This document shows, one piece after another, positions 14,618 to 24,468 of a stretch of DNA of 64,000 nt. The stretch spans positions 66,408 to 130,407 of the forward strand of contig CAJTZS010000005.1 in the NCBI GenBank assembly GCA_910584055.1. Direction: 5' to 3'. The notes under the pieces are model-generated. The model was not told where the DNA came from and did not search any database. It saw nothing but the letters and a program-made list of their open reading frames with translations. The position numbers and the translations under genes were made by a program. Position 1 is the first letter of the stretch; every line of letters starts with the position of its first letter. Origin of the DNA: an uncultured Muribaculaceae bacterium. Its GTDB lineage: Bacteria > Bacteroidota > Bacteroidia > Bacteroidales > Muribaculaceae.

Positions 14618-16249
14618 ATGAGCGATATAAAAGAAATTATCGGTAAGATTTGTCCGGATGCAACCTTCGAAGAAGGGGAGTGCCTTCTGGTTAATGTTCC
14701 CGAAAAGAAGTGGTATCCGTTGGCGAAAAGCCTCAAGGAAAATAAAGATCTTGATTTCGATGTGCTTTCCGCCGTAGTAGGTATGGACTGGAAAGAGACA
14801 ATCGGAGTTGTGTATTATCTTACCTCCACCTCTCATAACTGGGGTATGGTGGCTGTGAAGGTTGTAGCTGAAAACAGGGATGACGCATATATTCATAGCG
14901 TCAGTGACCTCTGGAAGGTTGCTAATTTCCAGGAGCGTGAGGTATATGACATGTTCGGAATCAAATTTATCAACCATCCCGACATGCGACGCTTCTTCCT
15001 TCGTAACGATTGGGTTGGTCATCCCCTCCGGAAAGACTACGACGCGAATCCCGAATTGAATCCTATCCGTCTTGAGGATGAGGAGAATGAGGATGATTCG
15101 CGAATTTTTGTGGAAGACGAATCCGGGAAGATTATAGAGAAGCCGAAGAAAGTGTTTGAGAAGGACGAATATGTTGTGAACATCGGTCCCCAGCATCCTT
15201 CCACTCATGGAGTGATGCGTTTCAGGACTTCCCTCGACGGCGAGATTGTAAAGAAGGTGGATGTCGTTTCCGGTTATATCCACAGGGGCATAGAGAAGCT
15301 TACCGAAGGTATGACATATCCTCAGATCCTCCATTTCACAGACAGGATGGATTATATGTCCGCCCATCAGAACCGCCACTGCCTCTGCATGTGTATCGAG
15401 AAGGCTCTCGGTCTTGAGGTCCCCCGCAGGGCGCAGGTGATCCGGACCATGATGGATGAGCTGATGCGTATATCTTCGCACCTGCTGTCGTTCGGATGCA
15501 CGGCCATGGACCTTGGTGCAACGACGGCGTTCTTCTATGGTTTCCGTGAACGAGAGATGGTGCTTGATATTTTCGAGAAAACATGTGGCGCCCGCATGTC
15601 GATGAATTATAACGTCATTGGTGGTGTCATAGCCGACCTTCATCCCGATTTCGTGAAAGACGTGAAGCATCTGATAGCGATAATGCCCGAGCGTCTAAAA
15701 GAGTATCATAAAGTTTTCTCAGGAAACCTGATTGCAAAGAACAGGCTTGTTGGCGTGGGAATGCTTAAGAAGGAAGACGCGGTCAATTACGCGATCACCG
15801 GTCCGAGCGGACGCGGCTCCAATTGGAGTTGCGACTGTCGTAAGAAGCATCCGTATGCGGCCTACGGTGAAGTCGAATTTGACGAGGTTCTTCTTGACGG
15901 GTGTGACTCTTACTCACGCTACATGGTCCGTATGAAGGAAATCGAGCAAAGCTGCCGCATCCTCGAGCAACTTGTAGACAAAATACCTGAGGGTGAAATC
16001 CGCGCTCAAGTTCCCAAGATTGTGAAGCTTCCTGCAGGACGTTGGTATCAGCAGGTTGAGGCAAGTCGCGGCACATTCGGTGTCTATATCGAATCTACCG
16101 GAGAGAAGAATCCTTATCGTGTGCACTTCCAGAGTCCCTGCTTCAATCTTGTCGGCGTGATGAATCTGACGTGCACCGGTTATATGATAGCTGACCTAAT
16201 CACTATCGGTGCGGCTCTTGACTTCGTGATTCCTGATATCGACCGCTGA
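14618..16249 (+). CDS. nuoCD: NADH-quinone oxidoreductase subunits C and D, fused
   Basis: 543 residues. The NuoC part covers about 1-150 (ends with HPLRKDYDANPE) and the NuoD part about 180-543 (starts NIGPQHPSTHGVMRF). The two form the quinone-binding peripheral module next to NuoB; NuoD is the 49-kDa homologue. The fusion is a known arrangement in Bacteroidetes and some Proteobacteria. The ATG at 14618 is preferred to an in-frame TTG at 14606. A long open frame on the opposite strand within it is a codon-bias shadow. Confidence 0.96.
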   Translation: MSDIKEIIGKICPDATFEEGECLLVNVPEKKWYPLAKSLKENKDLDFDVLSAVVGMDWKETIGVVYYLTSTSHNWGMVAVKVVAENRDDAYIHSVSDLWKVANFQEREVYDMFGIKFINHPDMRRFFLRNDWVGHPLRKDYDANPELNPIRLEDEENEDDSRIFVEDESGKIIEKPKKVFEKDEYVVNIGPQHPSTHGVMRFRTSLDGEIVKKVDVVSGYIHRGIEKLTEGMTYPQILHFTDRMDYMSAHQNRHCLCMCIEKALGLEVPRRAQVIRTMMDELMRISSHLLSFGCTAMDLGATTAFFYGFREREMVLDIFEKTCGARMSMNYNVIGGVIADLHPDFVKDVKHLIAIMPERLKEYHKVFSGNLIAKNRLVGVGMLKKEDAVNYAITGPSGRGSNWSCDCRKKHPYAAYGEVEFDEVLLDGCDSYSRYMVRMKEIEQSCRILEQLVDKIPEGEIRAQVPKIVKLPAGRWYQQVEASRGTFGVYIESTGEKNPYRVHFQSPCFNLVGVMNLTCTGYMIADLITIGAALDFVIPDIDR

Positions 16250-16322
16250 CGACGGGAGATTTGTAATAAATCGAATTAGACAAATACAATAAGCGTATAA
16301 TCCAAATAAGAGAATAATCAAT

Positions 16323-17402
16323 ATGTTTGATTTCGGAAAATGGACATCAGCATTCAACAGTCTGCTTCTCGGCACAGGCATGCCTGAATGGGCTGCGGTC
16401 TTGATTGAATGTGTGATCATAGCGGTTCTCGTGCTTGCCACATATACCGTGTTAGCTCTTTTCTATATTCTTTATGAGCGTAAGCTCTGTGCCTGGTTCC
16501 AGTGCCGTCTCGGCCCGATGCGTGTCGGAAAGTGGGGACTGCTTCAGGTATTTGCAGATATGTTCAAGATTCTTATCAAAGAGCTTATCTGTCTTAAAGG
16601 TACAGACAGATTTCTGTTCAAGCTTGCCCCATATATCGTGATCACATCTTCGGTCACGATGCTCGCATGCCTGCCTTGGGGAAACGGCCTTCAGATAATC
16701 GACTGGAATATAGGAATATTCTTTATTCTTGCCGTTTCATCTGTCGGGGTATTGGGTATCCTCCTCGCAGGATGGGCGTCAAACAATAAATACACCCTGA
16801 TTGGTGCGATGCGAAGCGGCGCGCAGATGATCAGTTATGAACTTTCACTGGGCATATCGCTGATGACAATCTGTGTGTTTGCCGGAACGATGAACATATC
16901 AGAGCTTGTTGCAGAACAGGAGAGCGCCTGGTTCCTTTTCCGTGGTCACATACCTGCAATAATCGCGTTTATAATTTACGTAATAGCAGCCACGGCTGAG
17001 ACAAACCGAGGTCCGTTTGACCTCCCGGAGGCAGAGCATGAGCTTACTGCAGGTTATCATACAGAATATTCCGGTATTCATTTCGGTTTCTTCTACCTGG
17101 CAGAATACCTTAACCTCTTTATCGTATCCGGAATCGCAACGTTGATGTTCCTTGGAGGCTGGATGCCATTGCATATACCGGGCTGGGAGGCGTTCAACGA
17201 TATCATGAACTATATACCTTCAATAGTATGGTTCCTTGGCAAGGCATTCTTCATTTCGTTTGTGATTATCTGGTTTAAGTGGACTTTCCCGCGTGTACGT
17301 ATCGACCAGATGCTTGCATTCGAGTGGAAGTACCTCATGCCCTTCTCCCTCGCGAATCTTATCCTTATGGCGGTATTTGTGGCGTTGGGATGGCATTTCT
17401 AA
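16323..17402 (+). CDS. nuoH: NADH-quinone oxidoreductase subunit H
   Basis: 359 residues with about eight membrane helices. NuoH joins the peripheral arm to the proton-pumping arm and lines the quinone chamber. Characteristic loops are present: YILYERKLCAWFQCRLGP, AETNRGPFDLPEAEHELTAG and FKWTFPRVRIDQML. Normally nuoI follows directly; here an entire ATP synthase operon begins 72 bases downstream. That gap has only a weak 6-bp hairpin without a T-run, so read-through into atpD is expected. Confidence 0.96.
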   Translation: MFDFGKWTSAFNSLLLGTGMPEWAAVLIECVIIAVLVLATYTVLALFYILYERKLCAWFQCRLGPMRVGKWGLLQVFADMFKILIKELICLKGTDRFLFKLAPYIVITSSVTMLACLPWGNGLQIIDWNIGIFFILAVSSVGVLGILLAGWASNNKYTLIGAMRSGAQMISYELSLGISLMTICVFAGTMNISELVAEQESAWFLFRGHIPAIIAFIIYVIAATAETNRGPFDLPEAEHELTAGYHTEYSGIHFGFFYLAEYLNLFIVSGIATLMFLGGWMPLHIPGWEAFNDIMNYIPSIVWFLGKAFFISFVIIWFKWTFPRVRIDQMLAFEWKYLMPFSLANLILMAVFVALGWHF

Positions 17403-17474
17403 TTTGAATTAAAAGAAAATAAAAATAGTTATGCTCCTTGAGGAAGCATACCATAGAAACAACAGAAAATTAAT

Positions 17475-18977
17475 ATGAGCGCAAATTTCGGCACTGTGAC
17501 CCAGGTGATCGGACCTGTGATAGACGTCTCTTTTGAGGGTGGTAAAGAAAATATCCCCCCGATTTACACCGCACTGAAGGTGGAGCGCGACAATGGCGAG
17601 GAACTCGTCCTCGAGGTTGAGCAGCATATCGGCGAAGACACCGTCAGATGTGTGGCTATGGAGAGCACCGATGGCGTGCGCCGCGGCGTGAAGGTGATGA
17701 ACCTTGACCGTCCAATAGCCGTCCCCACCGGTAATCAGGTTAAGGGTCGCCTTCTCAACGTTATCGGAGAGCCCATCGATATGCTTGGTGACTTGAACCG
17801 CGACAATCTGCGCGACATTCATCAACCGGCACCCGCTTTTGAAGACCTTGCAATTTCTCAGGAGATCCTTTTCACCGGTATCAAGGTGATTGACCTTCTC
17901 GAGCCATATTCCAAAGGTGGTAAGATCGGTTTGTTCGGTGGCGCCGGTGTCGGCAAGACGGTGCTTATACAGGAGCTCATCAACAATATTGCAAAGGGAC
18001 ACGATGGATTCTCGGTGTTCACCGGAGTCGGCGAACGCACGCGTGAGGGTAATGACCTTCTGCGCGAGATGATCGAGAGCGGTGTCATCAAATATGGCAA
18101 AAAGTTTGAAGAGGGTATGGAAAAGGGGGAGTGGAATCTCTCCGACGTGGATGAAGGCTCGCTCAAGAATTCACAGTGTACCCTTGTGTTCGGTCAGATG
18201 AATGAGCCGCCGGGTGCGCGTCTCCGCGTTGCGCTTTCTGGTCTTACCGTTGCAGAGCAGTTCCGCGACAATGATGGAGGTGGAAAAGAGGTTCTTCTCT
18301 TTATTGACAATATCTTCCGTTTCACGCAGGCCGGCTCCGAGGTTTCCGCGCTTCTTGGCCGTATGCCGTCAGCTGTGGGTTACCAGCCTACCCTGTCTTC
18401 AGAGATGGGCGCCCTTCAGGAGCGAATCACGTCTACCAAGCAGGGCAGTATCACATCCGTCCAGGCTATCTATGTGCCGGCAGATGATTTGACCGACCCG
18501 GCTCCGGCTACGACTTTCAGCTTCCTTGACGCAACTACGGTGCTTAACCGTAAGATTGCCGAGCTTGGCATCTATCCTGCGGTGGACCCACTTGATTCAA
18601 CATCCCGAATCCTTGATCCGAATATCATCGGCGAAGAGCATTACAATGTGGCTCAGGCAGTGAAGCAGCTTCTTCAGAAATATAACGAGTTGCAAGATAT
18701 CATAGCGATTCTTGGTGTTGACGAGCTTAGTGACGAGGATAAACTTGTTGTGGCGCGTGCACGCAGGGCGCAACGTTACCTTTCACAACCGTTCTTCGTG
18801 GCTGAGCAGTTCACGGGTCTTCCTGGTGTGATGGTTCCGCTTTCGGAAACCATACGCGGATTCAAGATGATTCTTTCCGGAGAACTTGACAACCTTCCCG
18901 AACAGGCATTCCTTAATGTCGGCACAATCGATGAAGCGATTGCCAAGGGCAAGAAGATGCTGGAGGAGGTTAAGTAA
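17475..18977 (+). CDS. atpD: ATP synthase F1 subunit beta
   Basis: 500 residues. Catalytic subunit of F1. The P-loop GGAGVGKT is at about residue 155, with the catalytic Glu in GVGERTREGNDL, the Walker B strand LLFIDNIFRFTQAGSEVS and the DELSD motif near the C-terminus. It is first in an atpDCBEFHAG set. The beta-epsilon-first order, with the Fo genes next and alpha/gamma last, is the Bacteroidetes order. Unusually it directly follows nuoH. Confidence 0.97.
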   Translation: MSANFGTVTQVIGPVIDVSFEGGKENIPPIYTALKVERDNGEELVLEVEQHIGEDTVRCVAMESTDGVRRGVKVMNLDRPIAVPTGNQVKGRLLNVIGEPIDMLGDLNRDNLRDIHQPAPAFEDLAISQEILFTGIKVIDLLEPYSKGGKIGLFGGAGVGKTVLIQELINNIAKGHDGFSVFTGVGERTREGNDLLREMIESGVIKYGKKFEEGMEKGEWNLSDVDEGSLKNSQCTLVFGQMNEPPGARLRVALSGLTVAEQFRDNDGGGKEVLLFIDNIFRFTQAGSEVSALLGRMPSAVGYQPTLSSEMGALQERITSTKQGSITSVQAIYVPADDLTDPAPATTFSFLDATTVLNRKIAELGIYPAVDPLDSTSRILDPNIIGEEHYNVAQAVKQLLQKYNELQDIIAILGVDELSDEDKLVVARARRAQRYLSQPFFVAEQFTGLPGVMVPLSETIRGFKMILSGELDNLPEQAFLNVGTIDEAIAKGKKMLEEVK

Positions 18978-19026
18978 TATTTTCCGGCATCAAAAAAATT
19001 CTTAAATTTTAAATTATCGAAAATAG

Positions 19027-19263
19027 ATGACACTCGAAATCATATCGGCTCACGAAGTGACCTTCAAAGGGGAGGCAATATCCGTAACTTTACCCGGGAT
19101 GCTGGGATCATTTACGGTCTTGAAGAATCATGCCGCAATGATCTCTGTGCTTGTGAAAGGCAACGTCAGATACACAACTCCGTCGGGGGATGAAAAATCC
19201 CTGGCCATTGAAGGTGGCATCGCCGATGTCAATAATAATGTGATTTCAGTATGCGTCTATTAA
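19027..19263 (+). CDS. atpC: ATP synthase F1 subunit epsilon
   Basis: 78 residues, consisting only of the N-terminal beta sandwich (LEIISAHEVTFKGEAISVTL, then LPGMLGSFTVLKNHAAMISVL). The C-terminal helical hairpin that inhibits ATP hydrolysis in many bacteria is absent; I recall this short form as usual in Bacteroidetes. Rotor-stalk subunit contacting gamma and the c-ring. The atpB start follows 17 bases after the stop. Confidence 0.92.
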   Translation: MTLEIISAHEVTFKGEAISVTLPGMLGSFTVLKNHAAMISVLVKGNVRYTTPSGDEKSLAIEGGIADVNNNVISVCVY

Positions 19264-19280
19264 CACCAATAACAGAGAGT

Positions 19281-20534
19281 ATGTCGAAAAGGGTATCCAT
19301 ATTGGCAATTCTGCTGACTTTCATTGCCTTATTCCCTTTCTCTATGTCGGCATCCGGCAACGGTGGCCATAACGAGAATGAGAATCTTGACGTCAAGGAG
19401 ATTATTTTCGAGCATCTTGGCGACGGATATGGCTGGGAAGTTCCCTTTGCCCATGTATATCGAATTCCGCTCCCTGTCATTGTCAGGGCGGAGGACGGCA
19501 AATGGTTTTGTTTCTCTTCGGGTGACCTGACGGAGATAGAGGTGACGGAAAACAAGGAAACAGGCAAAATCAAGAAGCATCTTGTGCCTGTGATGAAAAC
19601 GATAGAGAAAGATGGCAAGACCTATCGCTTCATGCTCTCGCATGAGGGATCGAACAAGGATAAGGTCGTGCAACTCATACCGGACGGTGATGGCTATAGG
19701 GAATATCGTCCTTTGGATATCTCGATAACGAAAAATGTGGCAGCCCTCTTCATTGCGGTTTTCCTCGTGACAGCTATGGTGATGGGTCTCGTCAGATATT
19801 ATCGCCGCAGAGGCTTGAGGGCACCGAGGAAAGGTATGGGTTTCTTCGAGATGTTGGTTTCATTCGTATATTATGACACCATCAAGAGCACCCTCGGAGA
19901 GAATACGAAGAAATTTGCTCCATATCTTCTCACGTGCTTCTTCTTCATCCTTATAATGAATCTTGTTGGCCTTATCGTTATTTTTCCGGGAGGAGCCAAC
20001 TTGACAGGCAATATTGCCGTGACGCTGGTGCTTGCGTTCATGACATTTGTCGTGACCAACATTTTTGGAACAAAACACTATTGGAAAGAGATTTTCTGGC
20101 CGGATGTGCCATTGTTCCTGAAGTTTCCGCTCCCCATCATGCAGGTGATTGAGGTTTTCGGCATATTCACCAAGCCGGCGGCATTATGCGTGCGTCTTTT
20201 CGCCAATATGATGGGTGGACACATAATCGTCATCACGCTCACGCTTCTGATATTTATTTTCGCGGCATTCGGAACCGGAGTTGCCGGAGGGGCGACAGTT
20301 GTTTCGGTTCTTTTCTCGATCTTCATGCTTCTGCTCGATGTGTTGGTAAGTTTCATACAGGCATATGTGTTCACACTCCTTTCAGCGTTGTTCATTTCGA
20401 TGGCGGTGATCAAGGAACATGAGCACAATGCAAAGGATGACGAGACATACCCGCAGCATGAACGCAAAGACCGCGTGGAGATAGCAGAAGAGAAATCGGT
20501 GCTGCAGAAGCTGGCAAAGGAGATGGATGCCTGA
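19281..20534 (+). CDS. atpB: ATP synthase Fo subunit a
   Basis: 417 residues. An N-terminal signal-like helix (MSKRVSILAILLTFIALFPF) and a long polar region of about 110-120 residues precede the usual membrane part, which starts near residue 150 and has about five or six helices. The essential proton-channel Arg is in CVRLFANMMGGH. A His/Glu/Asp/Lys-rich C-terminal tail follows. The ATG at 19281 is preferred to one at 19251, which would overlap atpC. No small atpI-like gene lies before it. The polar extension is longer than in enterobacterial AtpB and probably faces the periplasm. Confidence 0.93.
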   Translation: MSKRVSILAILLTFIALFPFSMSASGNGGHNENENLDVKEIIFEHLGDGYGWEVPFAHVYRIPLPVIVRAEDGKWFCFSSGDLTEIEVTENKETGKIKKHLVPVMKTIEKDGKTYRFMLSHEGSNKDKVVQLIPDGDGYREYRPLDISITKNVAALFIAVFLVTAMVMGLVRYYRRRGLRAPRKGMGFFEMLVSFVYYDTIKSTLGENTKKFAPYLLTCFFFILIMNLVGLIVIFPGGANLTGNIAVTLVLAFMTFVVTNIFGTKHYWKEIFWPDVPLFLKFPLPIMQVIEVFGIFTKPAALCVRLFANMMGGHIIVITLTLLIFIFAAFGTGVAGGATVVSVLFSIFMLLLDVLVSFIQAYVFTLLSALFISMAVIKEHEHNAKDDETYPQHERKDRVEIAEEKSVLQKLAKEMDA

Positions 20535-20601
20535 TGCAATGGCGATGCGGTCATAACTTAGAAAATAATAAACATTAAATAACAATTAAAAAATCTGAAT
20601 T

Positions 20602-20856
20602 ATGTTATCAACTATTTTAGCAGAACTTTCCCTGCAGCCTATCGCAGGACTCGGAGCAGCTCTTGGAGCAGCATTGGCAGCAATCGGCGCCGGTATCGGT
20701 ATCGGTAAGATCGGTTCTTCCGCAATGGAAGCTATCGCCCGTCAGCCTGAGGCAGCAGGTGATATCCGAAGCAATATGATCGTGATCGCGGCACTTATCG
20801 AGGGTGTAGCCCTTTTCGCTGTGATTGTATCCGCTTTGGCATTGTTCATCAAATAA
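20602..20856 (+). CDS. atpE: ATP synthase Fo subunit c
   Basis: 84 residues, two membrane helices joined by the polar loop RQPEAAG. The ion-carrying Glu lies in AALIEGVALFAV of helix 2. The Na+-binding signature (Gln in helix 1 with an E-S-T cluster in helix 2) is not present, so a proton-driven ring is more likely (inference). A Gly/Ala-rich helix 1 (GAALGAALAAIGAGIGIG) supports tight ring packing. Confidence 0.95.
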   Translation: MLSTILAELSLQPIAGLGAALGAALAAIGAGIGIGKIGSSAMEAIARQPEAAGDIRSNMIVIAALIEGVALFAVIVSALALFIK

Positions 20857-20866
20857 ATAGGCAATA

Positions 20867-21361
20867 ATGGAATTATTCACGCCCGATTTTGGCTTGGTAT
20901 TCTGGATGTTCGTAGCGTTCATCCTGCTTTTCCTTGTGTTGGCAAAATGGGGTTGGCCGGTTATCATCAAGATGATGGATTCCCGTGCAGCCACTATCGA
21001 CCAGGGCGTGGAAGACGCAAAGCAAGCCAAAGAGCAGCTCGACAATGCCCGTGAAGAGGCAAAGAAATATGTCGTAGAAGCCCAGGCGCGTCAGGCAGAG
21101 ATGTTGCGCGACGCAGCGCGCATGAAAACCGAGATCATCGAGCAAGCCAAGAATGAGGCAGCCGATGCAGCCCGGAAGGAAATGGAAGCTGCGAAAGCCG
21201 CCATCGAGCAGGCACGCAAAGAGGCGGAACTGCAATTTAGAAATGAAGTTGGCAAATTCTCAATCGATATCGCTGAGAAGATGGTAAGAACCCAGATGAA
21301 GAGCGATAAGGCACAGACTGAGCTTGTCAACAAATTATTGGACGAAATAGAGAAAAACTGA
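20867..21361 (+). CDS. atpF: ATP synthase Fo subunit b
   Basis: 164 residues. One N-terminal membrane helix (about 7-27, FGLVFWMFVAFILLFLVLAKW) and a long, charged, Ala/Glu/Lys-rich helix that forms the peripheral stalk. It starts 10 bases after atpE and is followed 6 bases later by atpH, its binding partner. Confidence 0.94.
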   Translation: MELFTPDFGLVFWMFVAFILLFLVLAKWGWPVIIKMMDSRAATIDQGVEDAKQAKEQLDNAREEAKKYVVEAQARQAEMLRDAARMKTEIIEQAKNEAADAARKEMEAAKAAIEQARKEAELQFRNEVGKFSIDIAEKMVRTQMKSDKAQTELVNKLLDEIEKN

Positions 21362-21367
21362 AAGTAG

Positions 21368-21913
21368 ATGGTTTCCGGACTTATACCCCACCGCTATGCC
21401 AAGGCACTATATAAATTTGCCCTGGAAAGCAACACCACCGGCGAGGTTTACGAGGAGATGAAGCGTGTTGTGGATTCTTTTCGCAGCAACCCCGAGCTGG
21501 ATAAAGTTTTGTCAAATCCATTTGTGGATGCTGCCGACAAGGAAAAAGTGCTGCTGAGCGCAGCGGGCGAGAAGCCCGGAAACGACTACCGCCGGTTTGT
21601 AAAGCTCATCCTCGACCATAAGAGGGAGGAATTTGCCTACCTTATGGCGCTCGCTTACCGCGATATCTACCGCAAGGAAAATAAAATCTCGCAAGTTAGA
21701 ATCATTACCGCTGTGGAACTTCCCGAAGCGGAGATGAAGAAGCTGCGCGCGGTGGTTGAGAATTCATTCAAGGATACGAAATTTGAATACTCTTCGGAAG
21801 TGGATCCAGATTTGATCGGTGGATTCGTGATAGATGTGGATTCAACAAGAATGGATGCCTCCGTGAGTGGCGAACTTGAACAATTACGTCAAAATCTCTT
21901 AAGTAGCAATTAA
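21368..21913 (+). CDS. atpH: ATP synthase F1 subunit delta
   Basis: 181 residues, normal length. N-terminal helical bundle (LIPHRYAKALYKFALESN) and C-terminal part with the conserved PDLIGGFVIDVDSTRMDASV signature of OSCP/delta. It links F1 alpha to the b-subunit stalk. The atpA start lies 5 bases downstream. Confidence 0.95.
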   Translation: MVSGLIPHRYAKALYKFALESNTTGEVYEEMKRVVDSFRSNPELDKVLSNPFVDAADKEKVLLSAAGEKPGNDYRRFVKLILDHKREEFAYLMALAYRDIYRKENKISQVRIITAVELPEAEMKKLRAVVENSFKDTKFEYSSEVDPDLIGGFVIDVDSTRMDASVSGELEQLRQNLLSSN

Positions 21914-21918
21914 AGAAG

Positions 21919-23502
21919 ATGCTCAATCCCAGCGAAATATCAGATGTTTTAAAACAAGAGCTCGAAAACATCAATTCGAAAGTCAAATTTGAAGAAGTAG
22001 GAACGGTGCTCAGCGTCGGCGATGGCGTGGCACATGTCTATGGACTCGAGAATGTGAGAAGTAATGAGCTTGTGGAGTTCGAGAATGGTGCGAAAGGCGT
22101 TGCGCTCAACCTTGAAGAGAGCAATGTCGGTGTCGTGCTTCTCGACAAAGTGAATTCAATAACCGAGAACATGTCTGTAAGGCGCACGGGAGAGATTGCG
22201 TCTATCCATGTGGGAGAAGGGCTTCTCGGGCGTGTCATCAACATGCTTGGTGAACCAATCGACGGCAAAGGACCGATCGAGGGTAAGCTCATACCGCTTC
22301 CCATGGAGCGTAAGGCGCCGGGCGTTATTTTCCGTCAGCCGGTGGTTCAGCCGCTTCAGACAGGTATCAAGGCTGTTGACTCCATGATTCCTATCGGTCG
22401 CGGACAGCGTGAGCTTATCATCGGTGACCGTCAGGTAGGTAAGACAGCAATCGCCATAGATACAATCATCAATCAGAAGTCGAATTATGAGGCTGGTAAG
22501 CCTGTATATTGTATTTATGTGGCAATCGGTCAGAAAGCTTCAACTGTGGCTTCTATCGTGAACACGCTTACGAAATACGGAGCGATGCCTTATACCGTAG
22601 TTGTTGCTGCAAATGCTTCCGATTCCGCATCAATGCGTTATTATGCACCGTTTGCCGGCGTGGCAATCGGTGAATATTTCCGTGATTCGGGACGTGATGC
22701 CCTGATTGTTTATGATGACCTTTCAAAGCAAGCTGTGGCTTATCGCGAGATTTCCCTTATTCTCAAGCGTCCTTCGGGTCGTGAGGCTTATCCCGGCGAT
22801 ATCTTCTATCTTCACTCTCGTCTTCTGGAACGCGCTGCTAAGATTATCGGCGACCAGAAAGTTGTGGAGAATATGAATGACCTTCCCGAGGTTATGAAGC
22901 CAATGGTGAAGGGTGGCGGTTCACTCACAGCTCTCCCAATTATCGAGACACAGGCAGGTGACGTTTCCGCATATATCCCGACCAACGTAATTTCCATTAC
23001 CGACGGACAGATATTCCTTGAAACAGGTCTTTTCAATCAAGGTATCAGACCTGCCATCAATGTAGGTATTTCAGTGTCGCGTGTGGGTGGTAATGCACAG
23101 GTGAAGGCTATGAAGAAAGTTGCCGGAACTCTTAAGATCGCACAGGCTCAGTATCGCGAGTTGGAATCGTTCACTAAATTCGGTGGCGATGTCGATCCCG
23201 TGACTGCAAAAGTTATCGATACCGGTCGTAAGAACCAGCGTCTTCTTATCCAGCCACAGTATCATCCATGGCCTGTCGAGAATGAGATCGCTGTCATCTT
23301 CTGCGGTGTGAACGGTCTTCTTGAGAACGTGCCTATCGATAAGGTAGGGGAGTTCGAGGAGCAACTGCTGCAGATGTTGCAGATGAAATACCAGAAGGAA
23401 GTGCTTGATGAGCTTCGTCAAGGCAAACTTACCGACGACGTGTCGGAGAAGCTTACACAGTGTGCCAAAGAAGTGGCAGACTCATTGAGCGCTGTAAAAT
23501 AA
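21919..23502 (+). CDS. atpA: ATP synthase F1 subunit alpha
   Basis: 527 residues. Non-catalytic nucleotide-binding subunit of F1. P-loop GDRQVGKT at about residues 169-176; the conserved VGGNAQVKAMKKVAG region carries the arginine finger neighbourhood (SVSRVGG). Ends with a C-terminal helical domain. Full length and intact. Confidence 0.97.
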   Translation: MLNPSEISDVLKQELENINSKVKFEEVGTVLSVGDGVAHVYGLENVRSNELVEFENGAKGVALNLEESNVGVVLLDKVNSITENMSVRRTGEIASIHVGEGLLGRVINMLGEPIDGKGPIEGKLIPLPMERKAPGVIFRQPVVQPLQTGIKAVDSMIPIGRGQRELIIGDRQVGKTAIAIDTIINQKSNYEAGKPVYCIYVAIGQKASTVASIVNTLTKYGAMPYTVVVAANASDSASMRYYAPFAGVAIGEYFRDSGRDALIVYDDLSKQAVAYREISLILKRPSGREAYPGDIFYLHSRLLERAAKIIGDQKVVENMNDLPEVMKPMVKGGGSLTALPIIETQAGDVSAYIPTNVISITDGQIFLETGLFNQGIRPAINVGISVSRVGGNAQVKAMKKVAGTLKIAQAQYRELESFTKFGGDVDPVTAKVIDTGRKNQRLLIQPQYHPWPVENEIAVIFCGVNGLLENVPIDKVGEFEEQLLQMLQMKYQKEVLDELRQGKLTDDVSEKLTQCAKEVADSLSAVK

Positions 23503-23522
23503 TCTTCTAAAACAATTATTTA

Positions 23523-24410
23523 ATGGCAACCCTTAAGGAATTAAAAATACGCATCGGTTCGGTCGCATCGAGTGAGAAGATCACCGGTGCCATGAAGATG
23601 ATATCTTCTGCGAAAGTGCATAAGGAGGAGCAGAGTCTGCGTCGTCTCAAGCCTTTCAAGGATCAGATAAAGTCTATCATGGGACATATCCTTTCTACCG
23701 GTGAGAATTTCAATTCTCCATTGATAGAGACGAGAGATGTGAAGCGTGCCGGTATAGTTGTCTACGGATCAGACGATGGACTCTGCGGTGCATACAACAT
23801 CAATATCTTCAAGGGTCTCTTGATAGAGATCGACCGTCTGAAACAGGCATACGGCAATGATCTCTACGTAGAGGTTTATCCTGTGGGCAAAAAGATGACA
23901 AAGGCTGTGCGTCATCTTGAGAATGACCAGCTTGGGGTAAAAGTTCCCGAAGGTGTGGATTCCAAGATGCAAGGAGAGATTGTGACTGAATTCACGAAAA
24001 CACTCCGCGATGCATTCCTTAACGGAGATCTTGATCTTGTTGAGACTGTATATATGGGTTTCCAGTCGATGAGCCGTCAGAAACTTGCTACAGAACAACT
24101 CTTTCCCGTGACAGAAAAGATGTTGACAGAGGAGTCTGCCGAAGAAGATGACAACAAACTCTACATCTTCGAACCAGACGCCAACAGCATATTCAACGAA
24201 GTGTTGCCAATGTTCGTAATGTCTACGATGCAGGAAATCACCGTGCAGAACAGGGCTTCCGAGCAAGCAGCCCGAGTGATGGCTATGCAGAGTGCAAACG
24301 ACAATGCGAAAAAGCTCTTTGATGAACTTCAGCTTGAATATAACAAGCTTCGTCAGCAGAGCATCACCACCGAACTTCTTGATATCCTCGGAGGACAGGT
24401 GGAGAGATAA
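23523..24410 (+). CDS. atpG: ATP synthase F1 subunit gamma
   Basis: 295 residues. Central rotor shaft. The N-terminal helix (KELKIRIGSVASSEKITGAM) and C-terminal helix (EITVQNRASEQAARVMAM, SITTELLDILGG) form the coiled coil in the alpha3beta3 core. Last gene of the atp set. The 58-base gap to nuoI has no hairpin and no promoter match, so transcription may continue into nuoI. Confidence 0.96.
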   Translation: MATLKELKIRIGSVASSEKITGAMKMISSAKVHKEEQSLRRLKPFKDQIKSIMGHILSTGENFNSPLIETRDVKRAGIVVYGSDDGLCGAYNINIFKGLLIEIDRLKQAYGNDLYVEVYPVGKKMTKAVRHLENDQLGVKVPEGVDSKMQGEIVTEFTKTLRDAFLNGDLDLVETVYMGFQSMSRQKLATEQLFPVTEKMLTEESAEEDDNKLYIFEPDANSIFNEVLPMFVMSTMQEITVQNRASEQAARVMAMQSANDNAKKLFDELQLEYNKLRQQSITTELLDILGGQVER

Positions 24411-24468
24411 CCGATTCAGAAAAGATATTAAATTAATCTCATAAAAAAAGAACCAACCTAAAAGCTAC

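Noticed and set aside
14612..15670. 352-codon open frame antisense to nuoCD
   Set aside because: Mirrors codon bias of a clear complex I gene; the protein shows no family features.
20602..20856. Sodium-type ATP synthase c-ring
   Set aside because: The Na+ ligand pattern (Gln in helix 1 with an E-S-T cluster in helix 2) is absent; the helix 2 site reads IEGVA.
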